The notes below the pieces were generated by a model. It did no database searches, was not told the DNA's origin, and saw nothing but the letters and a program-made list of their open reading frames with translations. Below, piece by piece: positions 6,297 to 13,400 of a stretch of 21,267 bases of DNA. Source of the DNA: JAZGDL01 sp036477795. GTDB lineage: Bacteria > Planctomycetota > Phycisphaerae > UBA1845. The translations under genes and the position numbers were made by a program. The stretch covers positions 1-21,267 of the forward strand of contig JAZGDL010000148.1 of the NCBI GenBank assembly GCA_036477795.1, given 5' to 3'. Every line of letters begins with the position of its first letter. Within the stretch, counting starts at the first letter, position 1.

Positions 6297-8618
6297 CTAC
6301 TGATGGGGAATCGTTTCGGGCTCTGACGCAGACTCGATGAATGGTATCGCCTGCCGGTACAGGTCCAGCCGCCGGCGGATGCGATCGGCTGTCTCTTCAT
6401 CCTTCGTGGGAGATATCAGCGCTAGTGCTGCTCGTGCGCTCGCTTCGGCCCGTTCAAACCGGCCCGCGGCCGCGTAGGCCGCTGCCAGCGTATCGAGGAT
6501 CCGCGGGTCTTCATGCTTGGTCAATCGGGCTGCCCGTTCGGCAAGAAGAATCGCCCGATTCGCTTCGCGAATGTTGGGATCCGGGTGGGTAGCCAAGATC
6601 CATGCCGCGCCGTTCAACGGCGCCGGCCACTCCGGATTCAGGCGGGCCGCTTCTTCAAAACGTTGCAGTGCCTCTTGCAGTCGACCTGTTGTGACCAACG
6701 CTACACCCAGGTAGTGGTGCGCGTCGGCATACGAGGGCTCGTTTCTCAACGCCTGGCGATAATGGTCGATCGCCTCATCCGGCTTGCCTTTGGCTGACAG
6801 GGCGTTGCCCAGGTTGTAGTGTGCCTTTGGGTGATCGGGTGCGAGCTGCAGCGCCTGCCGGTAGTGGTCAATCGCCTGGTCCAGCATGCCATGCAGTCCG
6901 AGCGTAAGACCAAGTTTGTTGTGCGCTTCGGCATGGTCGGGTCTTATATGCAGCGCCCGGCGAAAGTGGCTGATGGCCTCGTCCAGCAAACCCTGTGCTG
7001 ACAGGGCAATGCCCAGGTTGTAGTGAGCCCGGTCGTGGCCAGCATCGAGCTGCAAGGCTTGACGATAATGACTCATTGCTTCGTCCACTCTACCCTGAAC
7101 CGACAGAGCACTTCCCAGATTATTGTGTGCACCGGCAAAATCGGGGTCGAGTTGCAGGGCCCGATGATAATGACCGATCGCCTGGTCCAAGTTGCCCTTA
7201 GCGACAAGTGCAACGCCGATGTTGCAGTGGGTCATCGCCCTCATGCGATACTTCGGTGTTGTCGGCCAGTTGCAGAATACCGCCATGGTGATGGTCACCG
7301 TGAAGCACGCGACGATGTTCACCACTGAACTTGCACGCACAAACGATCGCAACTGCACCAGTCCGGCGGCGGCAGGAAGCACCACAAGCGGTACCAGCGG
7401 ATAGCGGTATCGGGCAAAGACATAGAACATCACCACACTAGCAGCATAGGCGGCCAACATCAGATACAGCAGCCAAAGCTTGCTGCGTTGTGGCCAGGTG
7501 ACCCATACACCAAGAACGGCTAGCGGTGCGACCACACCAAAGTGACATACATAGCCGGTGAGTCGAAGCGGTATCGACCACTCGGCATAAGTGTGTTGGT
7601 CCTCAGTATCGACCAGTTCCGTGGCGTTCCAGACTAGCATGAACTTTCTTGCGACAAGGCCGAGCCAGTTGCCAGGTTGTGACACGATGTAATCCGATGC
7701 CCGGCGGGCCCAATACCACGAGACCTCCGCCGAGGTGAGCTCCTTTCCGACAGCTCGTTCTGCGAGTTCCGTGGCGTCCCGTTGCTCGTATCTGGGCGCT
7801 CCTCGGCCGGGAAGCAGAGGTTTGTAGGTTCCGTCGGCGTCTTCGTTGTTACCGATGTAGAAGTTGGGTCCGAATTGTGACGTGGTCAGGTGAAACTCAC
7901 CGCCCACGAATTGATTGCGCAACGCGACCGGCAGCAGGACGGTTCCTGCGCCGAGCAATAGCACGCCGGCGAAAATCAGGCGCTCCTTACCCGGACTTCG
8001 ACGGTCCACTAACAGCCAGAGAAAAACGGCGGCGAGGAATACCAGAGCGTTCTCACGCGTCAGGACTAGACACCCCATCGACAACCCCACCCACAACCAC
8101 ATGGACCTACGGGGCCTGGCGATCAGGCTGCTCAGCAACCACAGCGCACAACAGAGAAAAAGAAGGTCCAGCACCGATTTTTGGATCAGACCGTCGAAGA
8201 AGATCGCCGGTGCGTACACCGCCAGCACCAAGCCCGCCGCCAGTCCAACCGACCTGGAGTAGAAATGCCGGCCCGCAAGAGCCAGGAGCCCACACGACAG
8301 AGCCCCAATCAAAGCCTGACAGATGCGCACGACGAGGGGGTCGCGTTCCAGTATCGTGTAGATCAGCCCCAGGAAGTACGGGTACAACGGCGCCTGATAG
8401 AAAACCTCGTTGCCTAACCAATCACCGCCTGCGATCTGTTGAGCCCAGGAGTCGTAACTTCTCGCGTCGCCCATGAACAACGTGAAGAATGGTGCGGTGC
8501 GGATCTGCCAAAGGTGAAATCCCCGGACCAGCAGGGCGAAGACGAAGATACCCAAGACATACCAACCGAATCGATCCGGCTGCGAGTTCGCCTTCGTGTC
8601 AGCGTGTTGCTTTATCAT
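6297..8618 (-). CDS. GT-C membrane glycosyltransferase fused to TPRs
   Basis: This 773-residue protein resembles PMT/ArnT-type (GT39/GT83-like) glycosyltransferases in its first 450 residues. It has a first membrane helix at about 18-37, then a short loop with GDARSYDSWA carrying the putative catalytic Asp, the motif YQAPLYPYFLGLIY, and about ten membrane segments in all. From about residue 457 it has six regular 34-residue TPRs (A-H-x-N-L-G ... A-I-x-H-Y-R-x-A-L), then two degenerate ones to about 750. The family transfers sugars from polyprenyl-phosphate donors on the outer face of the inner membrane; the TPRs should bind partners. The start lacks a ribosome-binding site, and its ATG lies at the edge of a repeat cassette (8617 onward), so the 5' end may have been rewritten. 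The sugar and acceptor are unknown. Confidence 0.82.
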   Translation of the reverse strand: MIKQHADTKANSQPDRFGWYVLGIFVFALLVRGFHLWQIRTAPFFTLFMGDARSYDSWAQQIAGGDWLGNEVFYQAPLYPYFLGLIYTILERDPLVVRICQALIGALSCGLLALAGRHFYSRSVGLAAGLVLAVYAPAIFFDGLIQKSVLDLLFLCCALWLLSSLIARPRRSMWLWVGLSMGCLVLTRENALVFLAAVFLWLLVDRRSPGKERLIFAGVLLLGAGTVLLPVALRNQFVGGEFHLTTSQFGPNFYIGNNEDADGTYKPLLPGRGAPRYEQRDATELAERAVGKELTSAEVSWYWARRASDYIVSQPGNWLGLVARKFMLVWNATELVDTEDQHTYAEWSIPLRLTGYVCHFGVVAPLAVLGVWVTWPQRSKLWLLYLMLAAYAASVVMFYVFARYRYPLVPLVVLPAAAGLVQLRSFVRASSVVNIVACFTVTITMAVFCNWPTTPKYRMRAMTHCNIGVALVAKGNLDQAIGHYHRALQLDPDFAGAHNNLGSALSVQGRVDEAMSHYRQALQLDAGHDRAHYNLGIALSAQGLLDEAISHFRRALHIRPDHAEAHNKLGLTLGLHGMLDQAIDHYRQALQLAPDHPKAHYNLGNALSAKGKPDEAIDHYRQALRNEPSYADAHHYLGVALVTTGRLQEALQRFEEAARLNPEWPAPLNGAAWILATHPDPNIREANRAILLAERAARLTKHEDPRILDTLAAAYAAAGRFERAEASARAALALISPTKDEETADRIRRRLDLYRQAIPFIESASEPETIPHQ

Positions 8619-8760
8619 CCGTCACCAAGGGGAAAAAAGGCACGGAGGGGAGGAGACGAAGAGACGAAGGGGAGGGGTAAAGGCACGAAGGCACCAAGGG
8701 GGAGGTGGTCGGCGCTCAATCGTCAATCCCCAATCGTCAATCCCCAATTCCCAATCGTCA
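8617..8760. repeat. Repeat cassette (ATCCGTCACC, CACGAAGG array, AATCGTC array)
   Basis: ATCCGTCACCAAGGGGAA is followed by degenerate GGCACGAAGG/CACGGAGGGG units, then GGTCGGCGCTCAATCGTC and AATCCCC repeats. The same order occurs at 10531-10660. The 5' edge overlaps the start codon of the glycosyltransferase gene. Confidence 0.7.
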
Positions 8761-8784
8761 TGCGACGGCGTGAAGAGAGATATC

Positions 8785-8822
8785 GACGAAGGGCGGGGCC
8801 GGCCAAGTGGCCAATCCCGCCC
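8785..8822 (-). terminator. Terminator-like hairpin after the short nuclease gene
   Basis: On the minus strand GGGCGGG pairs with CCCGCCC, enclosing GGCC-ACTT-GGCC. The following bases, TTCGTCGATATC, make a poor T-run, so termination may be inefficient. It is clearly homologous to the hairpin at 3383-3422, including the sequence between stop codon and stem. Confidence 0.6.
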
Positions 8823-8876
8823 TTAAGTTCATCTTCCTCGGCTAGGACCTATCTCCACTCGGGACCTTGACGCTGG

Positions 8877-10184
8877 TTATGGCCTGCTGCACTTTCCATT
8901 GGGCTTGCAGAAGTTCGAGCAGCAGTCGCTGTCCTGCGTGCAGGGCGCATTGTTCCCTCCGCACGATACGCAGTCGGGATCATTGCTGGAATCGCACACG
9001 CCGGGCTCGCAGCAGGCGTCCGCCAGACCGCATGCCGGCCAGGTGTTCACACATCCGCTAGCCGGATCGCAACTGTCGGCCGTGCACGCTTCTCCGTCGT
9101 CGCAGCTGATCGGGTCGTTGTTGCACACCCCGGCCGAGCAGCTATCCGTGGTGCACGCATCGCCGTCATCGCAGTCGATCGGGGTGTTGGTGCACGAACC
9201 GTTGGCCTCGCACACGTCCGTTGTGCAAGGGTCGGCGTCGTCACAGTCAGCGTTCGTGGTGCAGCCGCCGCCGCCACCGCCCCAAATGATGCCCACCCAT
9301 TCCGGATGGTCGACAAACGGGTTCCGGTTGCCCTGGAAACTGAACACCACATCGTTGCGTGCCATGTCGTTTACATCGGGCGGGTCCGCATCATGCCAGG
9401 CAATCAGGACGTCGAGGAAGGTCATGTAAGCGGGCGAAAAGTTCCTGTTCGCGTTCCAATCCATCAGGTTTCGATCGTTGGTCAGGATCAGTTCCGGCTC
9501 GTCGCAGCCGGTGACGCCATGCGTACCACCTTCGTAGCGAACATCCATGTACAACTGGGCCCGGGCGATGTCGCCCCGGCGCCCCGGCCAAACCTCCCAG
9601 TCACCATCCTGATTGGCATCACAGTTGAAGCAATGATTCGAGGAGGGATCGTTGTCCACCGGGAATGATTGCTCGGGCGAGGGAACCAAGTTGAACGGCA
9701 GGTTGCTGCGGGCCGAGTTGTAATCTCCGTTAGCGGCCAACAGATGGTGGATATCGGTGTAGGGATAATTGCACTTGCCATCCCTAGTGAAACCGAAAGA
9801 TTTGGGCCAGGAGTGTTCACGGTTCCACCCGGTTGAATTATTGCTACTCCAGTGGTCGTTCTTGGCGTGGCTGCGGTTTCGATAAACGGTCAGCACGTTG
9901 TTAGCGTTGTTGGGGTCCTCGTCACCCGCTTCAATAATGGTCCATGTGTCGGTGTCGGTGTCGCCTGCGATCGAGTAAGGAAACCGGAAGTGATCGTCGA
10001 TCACCTCGTGCAGCGTCGCCCTCAAGGTCGCTGGAGTGCTCGTATCCACCGAATCGTAGTAACCGGCCGGTGGATCCGCCCCAGCCCGCTGCGACCAGCA
10101 GACCAAGGCAGCACAAAGAGCGACGGAGAAAACAACCCGGCTCCGACGCTGAACATCTGGTGCGTTGATTGGATTGGACATCAT
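8877..10184 (-). CDS. Secreted endonuclease I with Cys-rich tail
   Basis: This 435-residue paralogue of the nuclease at 3478-6048 lacks the lamin-tail domain. After the signal peptide, which has the same core VVFSVALCAALVCWSQRAGA, comes an endonuclease I domain (about 40-305) with catalytic NREHSWPKSFG near residue 120, DIHHL, GDYNSARSN and GRRGDIARAQLYMDVRYEGG. A glycine-run hinge (GGGGGG) leads to CTTNADCDDADPC-type repeats and the tail CTQDSDCCSNFC. The predicted role is extracellular degradation of DNA or RNA. Two ATGs are adjacent; AGGAG (10189-10193) is 4 bases from the first and 7 from the second, so the second (10181) may be the real start. Its ribosome-binding site overlaps the stop of an 18-codon upstream ORF. 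The first 14 residues are unrelated to the paralogue's. Confidence 0.9.
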   Translation of the reverse strand: MMSNPINAPDVQRRSRVVFSVALCAALVCWSQRAGADPPAGYYDSVDTSTPATLRATLHEVIDDHFRFPYSIAGDTDTDTWTIIEAGDEDPNNANNVLTVYRNRSHAKNDHWSSNNSTGWNREHSWPKSFGFTRDGKCNYPYTDIHHLLAANGDYNSARSNLPFNLVPSPEQSFPVDNDPSSNHCFNCDANQDGDWEVWPGRRGDIARAQLYMDVRYEGGTHGVTGCDEPELILTNDRNLMDWNANRNFSPAYMTFLDVLIAWHDADPPDVNDMARNDVVFSFQGNRNPFVDHPEWVGIIWGGGGGGCTTNADCDDADPCTTDVCEANGSCTNTPIDCDDGDACTTDSCSAGVCNNDPISCDDGEACTADSCDPASGCVNTWPACGLADACCEPGVCDSSNDPDCVSCGGNNAPCTQDSDCCSNFCKPNGKCSRP

Positions 10185-10192
10185 GTGTCTCC

Positions 10193-10249
10193 TTAAAAGG
10201 TTTGAAGTGATCGTTTCCGAACGTTTCGACTCTCGATCTTCTTGAGCAT
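10193..10249 (-). CDS. 18-codon upstream ORF, remnant of nuclease 5' end
   Basis: It is read as MLKKIESRNVRKRSLQTF. The first 11 codons and the AGGAGG ribosome-binding site are identical to the start of the large nuclease gene. The frame then enters unique DNA and stops at TAA (10193-10195), one base into the AGGAG of the short nuclease gene. Ribosomes ending here would sit on that start site, so translational coupling is possible. It may equally be a silent relic of the duplication. Confidence 0.5.
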   Translation of the reverse strand: MLKKIESRNVRKRSLQTF

Positions 10250-10482
10250 GGCAGTGCCTCCTGTTTTGAAGTGTTTCCGTTAAACCAACGCTATTGCGGT
10301 TTCAGGGGCCACAAGCCCCATATCCTGGGAAGTCTCAAGCGCGGTGCCGACGGAACTCCCGTTCGCCCGTCGCCCGCAGACCTTATTGCAACTAAGTCCG
10401 AAAATATGGCAGGTGGATTATCGCACACCCGCTGATCCGATGCAAGGAAAAACCTGTCAGACCCGAACACGAGGCGAACTTG
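10217..10482 (-). repeat. Conserved 266-bp leader, copy 2
   Basis: This is the partner of the leader at 6016-6281. In this copy about 68 bp of unrelated DNA (to the real start at 10184) separates the old start codon from the nuclease gene. Only 10339 (copy 1: 6138) and 10387 (copy 1: 6186) differ within the region of proposed stems, and both lie outside the stems. The remaining differences cluster at the 5' end of the transcript. The 540-bp gap 10185-10725 holds the upstream ORF, this leader, the repeat cassette at 10531-10660 and the terminator at 10683-10718. Confidence 0.8.
10417..10445 (-). promoter_or_regulatory. Candidate promoter of leader copy 2
   Basis: TTGCAT (10440-10445) and GATAAT (10417-10422) on the minus strand are 17 bases apart, as in copy 1. 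Three of the nine leader differences fall in the spacer and -35 here, so the two genes may differ in promoter strength. Confidence 0.33.
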
Positions 10483-10530
10483 CGTGCACACATATCCTCC
10501 GGGGAGCGATCCGGGGGCTACTTCTGCAGT

Positions 10531-10660
10531 ATCCGTCACCAAGGGGAAGAACGGCCACGAAGGCACGAAGGGACGGGGGAGGGGACGGAGGGGGGTAAAG
10601 GCACGGAGGCACGAAGGGGGACGTGGTCGGCGCTCAATCGTCAATCCGCAATCGTCGTGC
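10531..10660. repeat. Repeat cassette, second copy
   Basis: It has the same order as 8617-8760: ATCCGTCACCAAGGGGAA, a degenerate CACGAAGG/CACGGAGG array, GTGGTCGGCGCTCAATCGTC and CGTGCGACGGAGTGAAGATA. The array length differs, which points to slippage. Confidence 0.7.
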
Positions 10661-10682
10661 GACGGAGTGAAGATAGAAATCG

Positions 10683-10718
10683 AAAAAGGGCGGAGCCGGC
10701 CACCGACCGACCCCGCCC
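10683..10718 (-). terminator. Strong intrinsic terminator of the metalloprotease gene
   Basis: On the minus strand GGGCGGGGTCGG pairs with CCGGCTCCGCCC (12 bp with two wobbles), loop of 7, then TTTTTCG. It lies 8 bases past the stop codon. It is the best terminator in the window. Confidence 0.85.
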
Positions 10719-10725
10719 CAGGCTA

Positions 10726-12381
10726 TTATCGCGTCAACTGATTGGAGACTCCCCTGCACCTGCCGTTACGCTTGCAAACGCCCGAGCAGCAGTCCTCGTT
10801 AACGCTGCACGGATCGTTCTTTGCAGCACAGGTGATACACTGATCGTTGGCTTCGTCGCAACCCTGCCCTGGGCACGGGTCCGATCCGGCCTGGCAACTG
10901 CCGCCCACGCATGTCTCCGCTCCGTTGCAGAACAATCCGTCATCACAATCCGGATCGGTGGTGCATTCGGGGTCACACGTGTCGGTCACCTCGTTGCAGA
11001 TAGTCCCCCCCGTACAGGGGTCGCCGGTCGAGCTGCAATCAGCGGCTGCATCACAGAATTCCGTCCCGTTGCAGAACAGGCCGTCGTCCGGGCAGTTCGC
11101 GTCGTTAGGCGTGTTCACACAGTTGCCGCCCACGCAGTCATCGTCGGTGCAGGCTACGCCGTCGTTGCAGTCCGCGGGCCCCAGGCACCCGGCTGGGCAA
11201 TCACTGTCTTGGCTGTCCGCAAAGCCGTCGCAGTCGTTGTCGATGCCGTCGGAGCAGGACACCTCGGGGTCTTCGGTCACGGTGCACGTGCCGGTTTCTG
11301 TGATGATATCGATTCCCGCGGTGACCGCGCCGCCGGATACAGTCACAGCCAGCGCGCAACCCAGGCAACCTTCAGCGCCGGACTCAGCGATCCCGTTGTA
11401 CCACTCCTGCGTGATGCCACCTTCGACGTTGGCGGCGCAGTAGTTGCTGACCTGGTTGGCGTTGATGAGATTGCCAGGCGCGTCAAGCAGCACGAAGTAG
11501 TCGCCGTCGGGCAGTCCGTCGATCTGGTAGAACCCGCTGCTCGGTCCGGAAGTGTTGTTCGACGCAGTATCACCGATAACGCTGCCGCTGTACACCTGGG
11601 CGTATGCTTGGTTGAAGTTGGTTATCGGCGATTCGGCGGACGAGAACGCATACACCAGGGCGCACACCTTGCCGTCGTTTGAATCGTTCCCGCTGATCAC
11701 GCGCCCCGATATACCTCCCGTTGGGACCAACGTGTCGCCGGCATCCTGAGCGTACAGCCGCGAGATGGATATTTCGTCGTCCGGCTCCAGGACACGCTCG
11801 GCAAAACTGCACCTGGAGGTCGAAGGGAAGAGGGTTGCGTCGATCTCCCCTGAGTGGGCGATTCCGACCACGTGACCGAACTCGTGAGTGGCCACCGCCT
11901 GGGCGTCGAACTTATTCCCCCGGCAATTCCCGCTGCCGGTAAACCACTGAATCGAGCTGCTGTAGTACACGTCGCCTTCGGTGATCTGTCCGGTTTCCGC
12001 GTTGAACACGGTAGGAGCAACGGCCAGGGCGCCCCCGAGAATAACATTGAACACGTGGGTATTGAACCCGTCGCCCAGGTTCGCACCGGAGGGGGAGAAC
12101 GTCGGCGAATCATCGAAATCAATCACCACGACGGCTTCCCAGGTGTCATGGGCGGCCATCAACGCCGCCTTTCTGCCTGCGTCGACGGCGTTGCCGAAGT
12201 GAATGATGATCGTCCGCCCGTCGCCCGGGGCCCGGTCAGACAGGACAGCGTTCAAATCCCACACCTCGGTGATCACCACGCCACTGGAATTCACGTTGAG
12301 GAGCTGACCGTAGGGGTACGCTGTACCCACCAGGGCCACCACCAACACCAAAAGTCCGCTAATTCCCTTTACGCTTTTCAT
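10726..12381 (-). CDS. Secreted matrixin-type zinc metalloprotease, Cys-rich tail
   Basis: This 551-residue protein has a signal peptide (1 to about 24) and a metzincin catalytic domain with HEFGHVVGIAHS at 166-177: H166, H170 and H176 bind zinc, E167 is the general base. Where matrixins have the Met-turn (ALMxP) this protein reads ATLFP, Leu184 replacing Met. A carboxypeptidase-regulatory-like beta domain (starting GGISGRVISG) follows, then DGIDNDCDGFAD, a calcium-loop-like motif, then cysteine repeats (GLFCNGAETC and others) and the tail CSVNEDCCSGVC shared with the two nucleases. It should cleave proteins outside the cell. Start ATG has GGAGGG at 6 bases and overlaps the stop of the upstream gene (ATGA), so the two are co-translated. 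A strong terminator follows. Confidence 0.88.
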   Translation of the reverse strand: MKSVKGISGLLVLVVALVGTAYPYGQLLNVNSSGVVITEVWDLNAVLSDRAPGDGRTIIIHFGNAVDAGRKAALMAAHDTWEAVVVIDFDDSPTFSPSGANLGDGFNTHVFNVILGGALAVAPTVFNAETGQITEGDVYYSSSIQWFTGSGNCRGNKFDAQAVATHEFGHVVGIAHSGEIDATLFPSTSRCSFAERVLEPDDEISISRLYAQDAGDTLVPTGGISGRVISGNDSNDGKVCALVYAFSSAESPITNFNQAYAQVYSGSVIGDTASNNTSGPSSGFYQIDGLPDGDYFVLLDAPGNLINANQVSNYCAANVEGGITQEWYNGIAESGAEGCLGCALAVTVSGGAVTAGIDIITETGTCTVTEDPEVSCSDGIDNDCDGFADSQDSDCPAGCLGPADCNDGVACTDDDCVGGNCVNTPNDANCPDDGLFCNGTEFCDAAADCSSTGDPCTGGTICNEVTDTCDPECTTDPDCDDGLFCNGAETCVGGSCQAGSDPCPGQGCDEANDQCITCAAKNDPCSVNEDCCSGVCKRNGRCRGVSNQLTR

Positions 12382-12995
12382 CGGCCACCCTCCTTATCCG
12401 TCCCGCCGCGCTGGGCCGCAACTGTGTTTTCGATCTCGGCCACGACATCCTTAAGGCTCCTTTTCGGCGTCGCCTCGATCCCGATGGCAGATCCGTGGAA
12501 CTTGAGGCCATCGAACGACTGCGTGACCACCTTGCCGGCGCCCGGCTGCTCCCTGATGGTCATGTGGCCCTGCTCCAACCCAAAGACCGTAAGATCACCG
12601 GGCTGGAGACCGGGGAGCAACAGACCTTGATTCGGCATCCTCTGCAGGAACAGAATCGCCTCTTCCCCCAGGTTAAATCGGGGAATTCCAGGCCAACTCT
12701 GAGTCAGCCCTGCTACCGTACCGCCCGGCTCGACCACCGTGATCACTCCCGCCGGCGCGCCCTTGAAGGTACGATCCACTTGAATCGTGGTTACCGTACG
12801 GAAGTTCATGGGACCATTGGGCCCATCCTCCCACTGTACGTCGCTGCCCACCACCGTTCCCTGAATGATCAGGTGGGAACCTCTGGCCAAATCCGCCGTG
12901 TCCATTTTCAGGACCACGGCGGCCGTGACCACCATGGGCGCGAGTGCCACACTCGCAACCCCCAACAGAACATAGAATCGCGTTCTCACTGGCAT
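12378..12995 (-). CDS. Small secreted protein paired with metalloprotease
   Basis: This protein of about 205 residues has a signal peptide (cleavage near residue 26) and no named domain that I recognise. The pattern HLIIQGTVV...W, TTIQVDRTFKG, VVEPGGTVAG, PRFNLGEEAILFL resembles uncharacterised secreted proteins that I associate with bacterial matrixins. It is probably a beta-rich domain. Its TGA overlaps the protease ATG by 4 bp and encodes the protease ribosome-binding site, so both are made together; an inhibitor, chaperone or substrate role is conceivable but not shown. The ATG has AGGAG only 2 bases away; a GTG at codon 3 (12989) has a better spacing of 8 and may be the true start. Confidence 0.75.
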   Translation of the reverse strand: MPVRTRFYVLLGVASVALAPMVVTAAVVLKMDTADLARGSHLIIQGTVVGSDVQWEDGPNGPMNFRTVTTIQVDRTFKGAPAGVITVVEPGGTVAGLTQSWPGIPRFNLGEEAILFLQRMPNQGLLLPGLQPGDLTVFGLEQGHMTIREQPGAGKVVTQSFDGLKFHGSAIGIEATPKRSLKDVVAEIENTVAAQRGGTDKEGGR

Positions 12996-13033
12996 TTCTC
13001 CTCATTTCTAAAGACCGTCATACAACTAGTGCT

Positions 13034-13107
13034 CCGAAGGTTGAAGGTTAAAGGTTCCAAGGCCCGGCTATCAACTTTCAACTTTCAACCTGTCAATCTT
13101 CAACTTT
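13034..13107. repeat. GGTTGAA/TTCAACC array, copy 1
   Basis: GAAGGTTGAAGGTTAAAGG is followed by TTCCAAGGCCCGG and then opposite-strand units TCAACTTTCAACTTTCAACC, an imperfect inverted array. A related array is at 18780-18889. On the minus strand it contains TTGACA (13091-13096) and GATAGC (13067-13072) 18 bases apart, a weak promoter candidate for the protease operon. The 405-bp gap 12996-13400 holds this and the hairpins at 13344-13399; the middle (about 13110-13340) shows nothing I can name. Confidence 0.6.
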
Positions 13108-13343
13108 TCCCTTCTGCCAACACGGCCGGGTAAGAATCGATGCAATGGGGATATTGGCTTAATTATTCCGTGTACCCCGGTCGGATTCCAGCCCGATCCC
13201 ATTTCCGCTGCCGCCTCAAGGTATCAGAACAGGATGAGGATTTTACCGGCCCGAGGCTACCGTGTCAAGCGTGAATTCGGCAAGTCGAGCCAGAGGGGTG
13301 AAGAGTGAAGAGCGGCTCTTTGCCCCTTCGTGCCAAGTCCGCG

Positions 13344-13399
13344 TAGGGTCCGCTTTGCGGACCACGCACGCTACGGGGTGGTCCGCACCGCGGACCCTA
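13344..13399. repeat. Nested GGTCCGC hairpins next to gspE stop
   Basis: GGTCCGC-TTT-GCGGACC (13347-13363) and GGTCCGC-ACC-GCGGACC (13380-13396) lie inside an outer TAGGGTCCGC...GCGGACCCTA pairing. The second begins two bases past the gspE stop. No T-run follows, so an mRNA-stabilising or attenuating role is as likely as termination. Confidence 0.6.
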
Positions 13400-13400
13400 G

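Noticed and set aside
10480..11682. 400-codon plus-strand open frame across the metalloprotease 3' half
   Set aside because: Antisense shadow of the Cys-rich region, starting in repeat DNA; no ribosome-binding site or domain.
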